Below, in pieces: positions 24,218 to 32,285 of a DNA stretch of 64,000 nucleotides; positions within the stretch are counted from its first letter, which is position 1; each line of letters opens with the position of its first letter. The stretch covers positions 62,001 through 126,000 of the forward strand of contig NZ_FORR01000003.1 of the NCBI RefSeq assembly GCF_900114055.1, in the 5' to 3' direction. The position numbers were made by a program, and so were the translations under genes. The DNA is from Thermoflavimicrobium dichotomicum. Its GTDB lineage: Bacteria; Bacillota; Bacilli; Thermoactinomycetales; Thermoactinomycetaceae. Under the pieces are notes generated by a model. It searched no databases, had not been told where the DNA came from, and saw only the letters and a program-made list of their open reading frames with translations.

Positions 24218-25807
24218 TTGAATATAAGAGAATGGTTTGAGTACGCTAATTCACATAATGTTTTGCCTGAACAATTTCATCAGTTTATGGTAAACCATGT
24301 TCAAAAAGTTGTGGTCTTGTACCAAAAAGTGAATGAAGAGATTCCATTTTTTGCAAAAGGTAACCACGCAAAAAGCAAGTTTGTGGTCGCATTTACAGAT
24401 GTAGATGCTGCAAGGCAAGTCAAGGTGGAACAACCAGAATACGTAAAGATGGTGGAAGAATCGACGATAGGTTTTTTGATAAAATCTCTCCGCCTTCAAG
24501 TAGATGGAATTGTCTTTAATCCTGGTTTACCGTCTCGCTATTTTGTCATGAAGCAATATTTAAAAGATCTGATCAAAGAGTACTTGGTCATGAAATTATC
24601 TCAGCTTCCAGGTCCATGGATTCCTACACAAGGGCAGCATTTGCTTTGTGTCGATGCAAATCAGGGGAGCTGGGCTGTTGCCATTTACGCCAGTGAACAA
24701 GATGCAAAGGAGATGTGCAATCAATCCGGGTTACATCAAGCTGCGGTTATTCAGCATCCTTGGAGTGCTGTCATCGAGTGGTGTCAACGGTTCCAAATTC
24801 ATACACCACCTTATTTGCATTTTGGGTTACCTGAAGCGACTCTGCTGACTTCACAGGATATGGACAGGATTTTGCGAGGTCCGCAAGCAGGCTATCAAGA
24901 ATTTCATTCGGTGGTTCATGATTTTGTTGCTCCAAACCCGTCATCTTCTTCTGATCCGAACCGCCATGTCACTCCACCTGTACAAGAGGAACCGGTAGAA
25001 CAGAAAGAAAAAACCGTACCACAAATTTCGAAACCACTGCCACAGATCTCCCAGCCTTTTGCGCCGATCGATGAATTAGCAACAACTTCACCTGAGGTAA
25101 AAAAAGAAAAAGTTTCGGATCAAAGTTTGCCAAATCAGCAATCGGCTTCCAATGATCGGCGATGGGCTACAAATCCTTATCGATTGAGAAATATCATGAC
25201 CCCACCAGGAACAGAAATCTATGTAGGACCTAAACAAGTGACGATTGATATTTCGGACTGGCCGATCAATGATTTGTCGACAGAAAGAGATACGATATTG
25301 CCTAAGCCGGCCAATCCACAAAATTCCACGCTTTTTCAAACGGTATCGGAAGGAAGTAGTCCAAATACGAAACCAAATACGGAGAATGATGAGAATGCCG
25401 ATCTGGATCAGGATATTCGCGAAGGATTAAATCAACTGAAACGATTGATTTCGGATGGTGGTGGCGTAAGCAGCTGGGAAGTCTGCAAGGTACTTGCCAA
25501 ACTAAGGAAGATTTGGGTAATTACGAGTCAAAAAGAACTGGTTATTTTAGCGCGTGAAAATGGAAGCCCCGTTGTTGACCTTTTTACATCCAAGGAAAGC
25601 GCCCAGCACATCATTGACCAGGAAAAAGCGAAAAAGCCTGATCTTCCATCATTGACACCGCAACTGGTGGAAACAGAGACAATGTATAAGAAATTTGCCA
25701 AACGAAATCCGGTGGTTTGGATTAATCGTTCCAATGCCAATGAATACCGGGTTGCATTAGGAGATCCACTACCTTTTGTGTTACAATTAATGAATCAAAT
25801 GAGATAG
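24218..25807 (+). CDS. Large protein with three SseB-like units
   Basis: 529-aa soluble protein. Three related units can be read: around residues 40-115 (SKFVVAFTDVDAARQVKV), 135-215 (GSWAVAIYASEQDAKEMC, YLHFGLPEATLL) and 420-520 (LVILARENGSPVVDLFTSKE, WINRSNANEYRVALGDP). Each has the strand pattern and D/E-D-A helix of SseB N-terminal domains. A proline- and serine-rich, probably disordered linker occupies residues 235-400. The start is TTG at 24218, six nt behind AAGGAGGA. Function unknown. Confidence 0.6.
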   Translation: MNIREWFEYANSHNVLPEQFHQFMVNHVQKVVVLYQKVNEEIPFFAKGNHAKSKFVVAFTDVDAARQVKVEQPEYVKMVEESTIGFLIKSLRLQVDGIVFNPGLPSRYFVMKQYLKDLIKEYLVMKLSQLPGPWIPTQGQHLLCVDANQGSWAVAIYASEQDAKEMCNQSGLHQAAVIQHPWSAVIEWCQRFQIHTPPYLHFGLPEATLLTSQDMDRILRGPQAGYQEFHSVVHDFVAPNPSSSSDPNRHVTPPVQEEPVEQKEKTVPQISKPLPQISQPFAPIDELATTSPEVKKEKVSDQSLPNQQSASNDRRWATNPYRLRNIMTPPGTEIYVGPKQVTIDISDWPINDLSTERDTILPKPANPQNSTLFQTVSEGSSPNTKPNTENDENADLDQDIREGLNQLKRLISDGGGVSSWEVCKVLAKLRKIWVITSQKELVILARENGSPVVDLFTSKESAQHIIDQEKAKKPDLPSLTPQLVETETMYKKFAKRNPVVWINRSNANEYRVALGDPLPFVLQLMNQMR

Positions 25808-25825
25808 GATCATAATAGAAAAGAT

Positions 25826-25854
25826 CTGACCCATTGGGTTGGCTCTTTTTTTAT
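25826..25854 (+). terminator. Intrinsic terminator
   Basis: Imperfect stem CTGACCC / GGGTTGG with a short loop and a T run. Confidence 0.6.
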
Positions 25855-25951
25855 AAATAATAGAAGTGTTATAGTTAAATACACATATCTGTTTTAGACT
25901 ATGCTAAAATTATCTATAACGGATCATTCTAGTTGGAAGTGATTGAAGAAA

Positions 25952-26992
25952 ATGGAGAACAAAAAAGGAAACATAACGATTTATGATGTGGCTCGGGAGG
26001 CTGGTGTTTCCATGGCGACGGTATCTCGTGTCGTCAATGGAAATCCAAATGTAAAACCAGCGACGCGTAAAAAAGTGCTCGATGTCATTCAACAGCTCGG
26101 CTATCGTCCGAATGCAGTAGCCAGGGGATTGGCCAGTAAAAAGACGACGACAGTAGGGGTTGTGATTCCGGATATTTCAAATCCCTTTAATGCCGAATTG
26201 ACACGAGGAATTGAAGATATTGCAACAATGTATCATTACAATATTATTCTTTGTAACTCAGATTTGAAACCATTAAGGGAATTGCAATTGATTGAAACAC
26301 TACTGGAAAAACAGGTAGATGGATTGCTTTTTTTGGGTAGCGCAATTACAGAAGAGCATCGTTCCATTTTTAACGCAACACCAGTGCCGGTAGTCCTGGC
26401 GGCTACACATGACGAAAAAAATGAGATTCCTTATGTGAATGTGGACAATATCGAAGCGGCAAAAACAGCCACTTCTGTCTTGATTTCTGAAGGACACAAA
26501 CGAATTGGCTTTATTGGTATCCAGCTGACCAACTCCATTCAGGGATATCCACGTTACCTTGGTTATAAGAAAGCATTGGAACAGCATCAATTACCATTTG
26601 ATGAAACACTCATTGAAATAGGCAATGGACGTTATCAGTCGGGATATGAAGCGATGAAGAAACTGTTGGAAAAGGATCCTTCGATTTCCGCTGTATTTGC
26701 GGCCACAGACGAGATGGCTGTGGGAGCCATTCATGCGATCCAGGATTTTGGCCGGTCAGTGCCAGATGATGTTTCGGTGATGGGCTGCAATAATATCCCG
26801 ATTGCTTCTCAAGTTCGTCCGCTTCTAAGCACAGTCAGTGTACCGCTGTATGATATTGGGGCTGTTGCCATGCGTTTATTGACAAAATACATGAATAATG
26901 AGGAAGTTGAAACAGACCAGGTAATCTTGCAATTTGATCTGGAACTGCGTGACTCGACCCGGATCAAAGAATGGCATGAGGGTGCATTTTAG
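25952..26992 (+). CDS. ccpA: Catabolite control protein A
   Basis: 346-aa LacI-family regulator. N-terminal helix-turn-helix ITIYDVAREAGVSMATVSRV and hinge NAVARGLASKKTTTVGV are almost the same as B. subtilis CcpA, and the C-terminal TVSVPLYDIGAVAMRLLTKY also fits. It binds cre sites with HPr(Ser-P) and controls carbon catabolite repression and activation. ATG 25952 is chosen for its close N-terminal match; an upstream TTG at 25943 is possible. The stop is 20 nt before mtnN. Confidence 0.93.
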   Translation: MENKKGNITIYDVAREAGVSMATVSRVVNGNPNVKPATRKKVLDVIQQLGYRPNAVARGLASKKTTTVGVVIPDISNPFNAELTRGIEDIATMYHYNIILCNSDLKPLRELQLIETLLEKQVDGLLFLGSAITEEHRSIFNATPVPVVLAATHDEKNEIPYVNVDNIEAAKTATSVLISEGHKRIGFIGIQLTNSIQGYPRYLGYKKALEQHQLPFDETLIEIGNGRYQSGYEAMKKLLEKDPSISAVFAATDEMAVGAIHAIQDFGRSVPDDVSVMGCNNIPIASQVRPLLSTVSVPLYDIGAVAMRLLTKYMNNEEVETDQVILQFDLELRDSTRIKEWHEGAF

Positions 26993-27011
26993 TCAAAGGG
27001 TGAGGAGAAGA

Positions 27012-27716
27012 GTGAAAAAAATAGGCTTGATCGGGGCAATGGACTCTGAAATTGCTCATTATCTAAGTGAAATGGAGAGTACCCAGACTGAAACGGTTTA
27101 TGGTATCAATTTCCATCATGGTTATTTGTGGAATACACCTGTTGTGGTGTGTAAGTCAGGGGTAGGCAAAGTAAATGCAGCCGTTTGCACCCAAACCTTG
27201 ATTGACCGTTTTCAAGTGAATCAGATCATTTTTACGGGAGTGGCTGGAGCACTACATCCGGACTTGGATGTAGGAGATATTGTGATTTCGACAGAATGCC
27301 AATATCATGATATCGATGCGAGTTCCGTTGGTTTTCCAAAAGGGACTATTCCTTTTCAAGAAACTTCGATCTTTCCAGCAGATCGCCAGTTAGTGGAATT
27401 AGCTGTTGAAGCTGGAAAGAAGATGGATGGAATCAAGGTTCTCACAGGAAAAATATTATCTGGAGATCAATTTATTTCCAGTGTAGAAACAGGAAAAGCG
27501 TTATATGAACAGATGAATGGTGCATGTGTGGAGATGGAAGGAGCCGCTGTGGCACATGTTGCATTTTTGGCTGGGATCCCCTATGTCGTGATTCGTTCGA
27601 TGTCTGATCGAGCGGATCACTCTGCGCATGTTAATTTCTATGAGTTTGAAAAAATGGCAGCTGAACGTTCCTGTTTGATCGTTCGTCATATGTTGAATCG
27701 TTTAAGTGGAAAATAG
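27012..27716 (+). CDS. mtnN: 5'-methylthioadenosine/S-adenosylhomocysteine nucleosidase
   Basis: 234-aa enzyme that hydrolyses MTA and SAH to adenine and thio-ribose sugars. Motifs: IGAMDSEI at the N-terminus, GVGKVNAA, FTGVAGAL, and the active-site region VEMEGAAVAHVA with VIRSMSDRAD containing the catalytic Asp. The start GTG at 27012 has TGAGGAG five nt upstream; the open frame before it runs into ccpA. It is likely translated from the ccpA transcript. Confidence 0.93.
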   Translation: MKKIGLIGAMDSEIAHYLSEMESTQTETVYGINFHHGYLWNTPVVVCKSGVGKVNAAVCTQTLIDRFQVNQIIFTGVAGALHPDLDVGDIVISTECQYHDIDASSVGFPKGTIPFQETSIFPADRQLVELAVEAGKKMDGIKVLTGKILSGDQFISSVETGKALYEQMNGACVEMEGAAVAHVAFLAGIPYVVIRSMSDRADHSAHVNFYEFEKMAAERSCLIVRHMLNRLSGK

Positions 27717-27797
27717 TGATGAAACGATTTTCCGGGCTATGAGCATAAACTTTTTCCCTCCAACTCATATTAAAAACAGATAAGGGGGGGATCACTC

Positions 27798-27953
27798 ATG
27801 GCAAGAGATGTATTATGTGAAGTCAACAACTGTACGTACTGGGGCGAAGGAAATCTTTGCAAAGCCGATGAAATTTATGTTGTAGCCCAGCTTGGAAACA
27901 AAGCGAGAGAATCCAAGGAAACAGATTGTAAAACGTTTAAACCAAAACAATAA
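27798..27953 (+). CDS. DUF1540 small cysteine-rich protein, 51 aa
   Basis: 51-aa protein with four cysteines: DVLCEVNNCTYWGEGNLCKA and ETDCKTF, the spacing of DUF1540 proteins, presumably metal-binding. SD AAGGGGGG is seven nt before the ATG. It has its own terminator. Function is not known; in Firmicutes such genes are often sporulation-associated. Confidence 0.82.
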   Translation: MARDVLCEVNNCTYWGEGNLCKADEIYVVAQLGNKARESKETDCKTFKPKQ

Positions 27954-27970
27954 AATCTTAATAAATTCTT

Positions 27971-28020
27971 AACAAAAAGGGTCGATATTTGTCTCCATGA
28001 TGAATATCGGCCTTTTTGTT
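27971..28020 (+). terminator. Intrinsic terminator
   Basis: AACAAAAAGGGTCGATATT pairs with AATATCGGCCTTTTTGTT with one mismatch; the T run is part of the stem, so it may work in both directions. Confidence 0.85.
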
Positions 28021-28046
28021 TGGTATTTTTTTATATGTATAATAAA

Positions 28047-28074
28047 TTGTCAAATAAATAAGGTATGATATAAT
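28047..28074 (+). promoter_or_regulatory. Predicted sigma-A promoter of acsA
   Basis: TTGTCA (28047-28052), 16-base spacer, TATAAT (28069-28074), 38 nt before the acsA start. Confidence 0.7.
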
Positions 28075-28112
28075 AATATAAAAGAAGGAAATAAAAAAAG
28101 GAGCGTGACGAT

Positions 28113-29831
28113 ATGGAACACCAGGAGCGTATCCCTGTTCTAACTCAGGGCAATAATTTGACCAACTATGAAGAAGCAGTACGTACCTTTGATTGGAAGC
28201 AAGTTGAAAGTGTATTTACCTGGTCGAAAACAGGCAAAGTAAACGCAGCATATGAAGCAATTGATCGTCATGTGGAGGAAGGAAAAGGAGAGCGTATAGC
28301 TCTTTTATATAGCGATGCGAACCGTGAGGAACGTTATACTTATCGCGAGATGATGGAAAAATCGAATCAATTTGGAAGCGCTCTCAAAAGGATGGGAGTC
28401 AAAAAAGGAGATCGTGTGTTTATTTTCTTGCCACGTACACCTGAATTTTATTTTAGTTTTCTTGGAATTATAAAAATTGGGGCGATTGCTGGTCCTTTGT
28501 TTGAAGCCTTTATGGAAGATGCTGTTCGTGATCGATTGGAAAACAGTGAAGCGATTGCTTTGGTAACCAATAAAGAATTGTTAAAGAGAGTTCCTGTAGA
28601 TCAACTGCCGCATTTAAAATATATAATTTTAGTCGGTGGCTCCGATGAAGAAAAAGAAGGATATTTTCACTTTGAAGAAGAGATGGAAAAGTCAGAAGTT
28701 ACATTAGATATTGAATGGATGGATCGAGAAGATCCCATGCTGATTCATTATACTTCGGGTTCTACAGGTAAACCAAAAGGGGTTTTGCATGTACACAATG
28801 CGATGATTCAACACTATCAGACAGGAAAGTGGGTTCTCGATTTGCAAGAAGACGACGTTTATTGGTGTACAGCAGATCCAGGGTGGGTAACAGGTACTTC
28901 TTATGGAATTTTTGCTCCATGGTTAAATGGCGTAACAAATGTCATTCGTGGCGGTCGTTTTAGTCCAGATGATTGGTATCAAACGATTGAAAAAAATCGG
29001 GTGACCGTTTGGTATAGTGCACCTACTGCTTTTCGGATGCTGATGGCAGCCGGGGAAGAGGTAGTGAAAAAATATGATTTGTCCTCTGTCCGTCATATAT
29101 TAAGTGTAGGAGAACCACTCAATCCGGAAGTGGTGCGTTGGGGATTAAAAGTTTATGGTAAGCGCATTCATGACACTTGGTGGATGACAGAAACAGGCGG
29201 GATCCTGATTGCTAACTATCCTCAGATGGAAATCAAACCGGGTTCCATGGGAAAACCGTTCCCAGGCATTTATGCTGCCATTATCGATGATGAGGGAAAT
29301 GAGCTGCCACCATATCAAATGGGGAACCTGGCAGTCAAGACACCTTGGCCTTCGATGATGCGGGCGATCTGGAAAAATCCCGAAAAATACCAGGAATATT
29401 TCCGCATTCCGGGTTGGTACGTATCAGGTGACTCTGCATATCGGGATGAGGATGGATATTTCTGGTTCCAAGGCCGAATTGATGATGTGATTAATACCTC
29501 TGGTGAGCGAGTTGGACCGTTTGAAGTGGAAAGTAAGCTCGTGGAGCATCCAGCTGTTGCGGAAGCTGGTGTGATTGGCAAACCGGATCCGATTCGTGGA
29601 GAAATTATCAAGGCATTTGTTTCATTACGGGCAGGATATGAGCCATCTGAGGAGTTAAAAGAAGAGATTCGCCAATTTGTCAAAAAGGGTTTGGCGGCAC
29701 ATGCGGCACCACGTGAAATCGAATTTAAAGATAAATTGCCAAAAACACGAAGCGGAAAAATTATGCGCCGCGTATTAAAAGCTTGGGAATTGGGATTGCC
29801 AACAGGCGACTTGTCGACAATGGAAGATTAA
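28113..29831 (+). CDS. acsA: Acetyl-CoA synthetase (acetate-CoA ligase)
   Basis: 572-aa AMP-forming enzyme activating acetate. The ATP loop YTSGSTGKPKG, A5-like motif TWWMTETGG, YVSGDSAYRDEDGYFWFQGR hinge and the C-terminal PKTRSGKIMRRVLK, whose Lys is the acetylation control site in this family, are all present. Length equals B. subtilis AcsA. SD AAAAAAGGAG. Unlike B. subtilis, no acuABC genes for acetylation control are adjacent in the window. Confidence 0.95.
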   Translation: MEHQERIPVLTQGNNLTNYEEAVRTFDWKQVESVFTWSKTGKVNAAYEAIDRHVEEGKGERIALLYSDANREERYTYREMMEKSNQFGSALKRMGVKKGDRVFIFLPRTPEFYFSFLGIIKIGAIAGPLFEAFMEDAVRDRLENSEAIALVTNKELLKRVPVDQLPHLKYIILVGGSDEEKEGYFHFEEEMEKSEVTLDIEWMDREDPMLIHYTSGSTGKPKGVLHVHNAMIQHYQTGKWVLDLQEDDVYWCTADPGWVTGTSYGIFAPWLNGVTNVIRGGRFSPDDWYQTIEKNRVTVWYSAPTAFRMLMAAGEEVVKKYDLSSVRHILSVGEPLNPEVVRWGLKVYGKRIHDTWWMTETGGILIANYPQMEIKPGSMGKPFPGIYAAIIDDEGNELPPYQMGNLAVKTPWPSMMRAIWKNPEKYQEYFRIPGWYVSGDSAYRDEDGYFWFQGRIDDVINTSGERVGPFEVESKLVEHPAVAEAGVIGKPDPIRGEIIKAFVSLRAGYEPSEELKEEIRQFVKKGLAAHAAPREIEFKDKLPKTRSGKIMRRVLKAWELGLPTGDLSTMED

Positions 29832-29842
29832 AAAGAAAAAAG

Positions 29843-29889
29843 AACCCCCTGATGATTTGCTGTGCACTTTGATCATCAGGGGGTTTTGT
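29843..29889. terminator. Bidirectional terminator between acsA and the PBP cluster
   Basis: Fourteen-bp stem AACCCCCTGATGAT / ATCATCAGGGGGTT with T-rich sequence on both sides; it serves acsA and the convergent penicillin-binding protein gene. Confidence 0.9.
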
Positions 29890-29891
29890 AG

Positions 29892-32078
29892 TTAATCCAA
29901 AACTTCATTTTCGTTTGGAGCCCCTTGCGCCGGCTTTTCATCTGAGCTGGGCGGAGCAGATCGATGGCATTCAAAACATTTATAAGGAACAGATCCACCA
30001 GGATTTGAAAAACTGGTTCCACGCTGAATCAGTTCGGGAGCCGTCTGGGTTGCAGCATGGAAGAGTCGAACCCATGCCTGGTTAGCCAAAGTTGTACTTC
30101 CTGGTAAGTTAAATTCATATCCAGCCCAAACTCCCAGTGATATTTCTGGTGTATAGCCGATAAACCATAAGTCTGTATTGTCATTGGTGGTTCCGGTTTT
30201 ACCAGCTACGTTGTAACCACCCGTAGATCCACCAATCCAGCCAGAAGCGGTTCCACTGGTCACAACTGTACGTAGCATTTGGGTCATCGCATAAGCGACT
30301 TCAGGCTTGAATACCTGCTTCGGTTGGTATTTTTGATGGAAGTCATAAATGACTTTTCCAGAAGAATCTTCAATTCGATCAATGAGATGTGGCTTGTTAA
30401 ATTGACCGTTGTTTGCAATCATGGCGTAAGCACCTGTCATTTCGGTAACCGTAAATCCTTCCGTTGCTCCGCCGAGTGCGAGGGATTCTCCATCCAATTT
30501 ATGAGGTTCCATTCCCATCATTCGTAAATATTTAAAGGCTTGTTCTTTGCCTAACTTCCTGAATACCTTGATGGCAGGAATATTGTATGACCATTGCAAA
30601 GCTTTGGCAGTGGTAACACGACCATGAAACTTCTGGTCTGCGTTCTGATAATATTCGGAGGACCATTCTTTTCTGACTGGTTCATCAATAATGACGGAAT
30701 CAGGTGAAAGAATGCCTTCATTCATGGCTGGTCCATAGGCAAGAATGGGTTTCATTGTAGAACCTGTTTGATTGCGAGCGATAAATGCATGTTCTTCATT
30801 TTCTTCGTTCATTTTTACTCCTGAAACGAAGGAGAGAATATCACCTGTTTTATTATCGATCAAGGTCGCGCCAATTTGCTCGCGAATTTCCTTGCCCTTG
30901 TACCAGGTAGAAGGCATATAAAGTGTATCTGCTGCTTTATTCATCGCATCATATAAATTTTTATCTACCGTTGTATAGATCTTATATCCGCCGGATTTTA
31001 CCTTGCGACGGAAATAATCCCGTTTTTTTCCTTTCAAGTCGGGATCATCTTTATAAAGTTCCTGTAGAATAGTGGTTGCCTCATCTTCAATGGCAGTGAT
31101 GAGAAAAGGATAGGTTGTAAAGGCATCTTCATTTTTGAGATCCTCTGGTTTGGCTAGCGAACCTTTGATATCAAAGCGTAGGGCCTGTTCATATTGTTGT
31201 TGAGTAATTTTCTTGGTCACAAGCATATTATGTAAGACGATTTTCATGCGCTCAATGCCGCGTTTCAGATTTTCCTCTTTTTGGCTTGCCTGGCTGGGGA
31301 AAGGTGTATATGCGATTGGACGCTGTACCATTCCAGCAATATAAGCAGCTTGAGCCAGCGCCAGGTCTTTGATGTCCTTGTTAAAAATACCTCGTGCTGC
31401 TGCTACCACACCATACAAGTGTTTGCGATTCGCACCTTGGCCAAAGTATGCACTGTTTAAATACTTGATAAATATCTCGTCTTTCGAATAGAACTTTTCC
31501 AAACGTATAGCGTTAACCATTTCCCGGATTTTGCGTTCCCCTGTTTTGTTCCGTTCTCCTAAAATCTCGGTTCGAACCAATTGTTGGGTAATCGTACTAC
31601 CACCAGTGGTTTGTGTCTCATGTCCCATCGCTTTTTGAACTTGCTCATAGAAAGCCCGTGCAACGGAGCGGGGGGCAACGCCAGGATGCCGATAAAACTC
31701 ACGATCTTCTGTGGCGATAAATGCGTCGATGAGATATGGGCTTACTTCTCTTAAATCTTTGATCAATTGTCGATCCTGATCGTTATGAAAACGACCGATT
31801 AATTCGGGTGTTCCATCTTTATTGGGACGGAAATAAGCGTAACTGGTCTCGGACCAATTGGTTAAATATTTATCATAATCTGCTCGGGTACGCAGTTTTT
31901 CGTCTTTGGCATAGGCAGAAATATAGCCAAGACCTACTCCAACAACGCCCACAGCAGTAATTAATATCAATACAAACAGAACAAAGACAGTTCGAAAAAA
32001 CCAGCGGAAAATGTTGCGAGTGATGCTTGTTTTTTTCTCTTTCTTTTTTTCTTTTTCATTTTCATTTTCTTTTTCCAT
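29892..32078 (-). CDS. Class A penicillin-binding protein (GT51 + transpeptidase), copy 1
   Basis: 728 aa: a lysine/glutamate-rich cytoplasmic tail, TM helix at 31-53, glycosyltransferase motifs EDREFYRH and GGSTITQQLVR, and a transpeptidase domain with SxxK in GSTMKP, SYN in WSYNIPA and KTG in GKTGTTND. It polymerises lipid II and crosslinks peptides at the outer membrane face. The C-terminal tail contains the cysteine pair CFECH before a Pro/Ser-rich end. SD GGGGG. It is third of three tandem paralogues in reading direction, each with its own promoter-size gap. Confidence 0.92.
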   Translation of the reverse strand: MEKENENEKEKKKEKKTSITRNIFRWFFRTVFVLFVLILITAVGVVGVGLGYISAYAKDEKLRTRADYDKYLTNWSETSYAYFRPNKDGTPELIGRFHNDQDRQLIKDLREVSPYLIDAFIATEDREFYRHPGVAPRSVARAFYEQVQKAMGHETQTTGGSTITQQLVRTEILGERNKTGERKIREMVNAIRLEKFYSKDEIFIKYLNSAYFGQGANRKHLYGVVAAARGIFNKDIKDLALAQAAYIAGMVQRPIAYTPFPSQASQKEENLKRGIERMKIVLHNMLVTKKITQQQYEQALRFDIKGSLAKPEDLKNEDAFTTYPFLITAIEDEATTILQELYKDDPDLKGKKRDYFRRKVKSGGYKIYTTVDKNLYDAMNKAADTLYMPSTWYKGKEIREQIGATLIDNKTGDILSFVSGVKMNEENEEHAFIARNQTGSTMKPILAYGPAMNEGILSPDSVIIDEPVRKEWSSEYYQNADQKFHGRVTTAKALQWSYNIPAIKVFRKLGKEQAFKYLRMMGMEPHKLDGESLALGGATEGFTVTEMTGAYAMIANNGQFNKPHLIDRIEDSSGKVIYDFHQKYQPKQVFKPEVAYAMTQMLRTVVTSGTASGWIGGSTGGYNVAGKTGTTNDNTDLWFIGYTPEISLGVWAGYEFNLPGSTTLANQAWVRLFHAATQTAPELIQRGTSFSNPGGSVPYKCFECHRSAPPSSDEKPAQGAPNENEVLD

Positions 32079-32159
32079 ATATCAAACCCCCTTTTACATC
32101 CAAATTATATCATAGTTCTTGGTTAGTAGGATTTGTCATTTACTTGGATAGATACGGAA

Positions 32160-32192
32160 GAAAAAACTCTAGCTGATTCATGCAGCTAGAGT
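32160..32192 (-). terminator. Terminator of PBP copy 2
   Basis: Ten-bp stem ACTCTAGCTG / CAGCTAGAGT followed on the minus strand by TTTTTT. Confidence 0.88.
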
Positions 32193-32285
32193 TTTGGATT
32201 CACATGGATGAAAGAGAAAAGGAATGTTTTTAAACGTGATCTCTTGTTTGTTCGAGGAGGTTCACTATTGTGAAGCTGTATTGTA

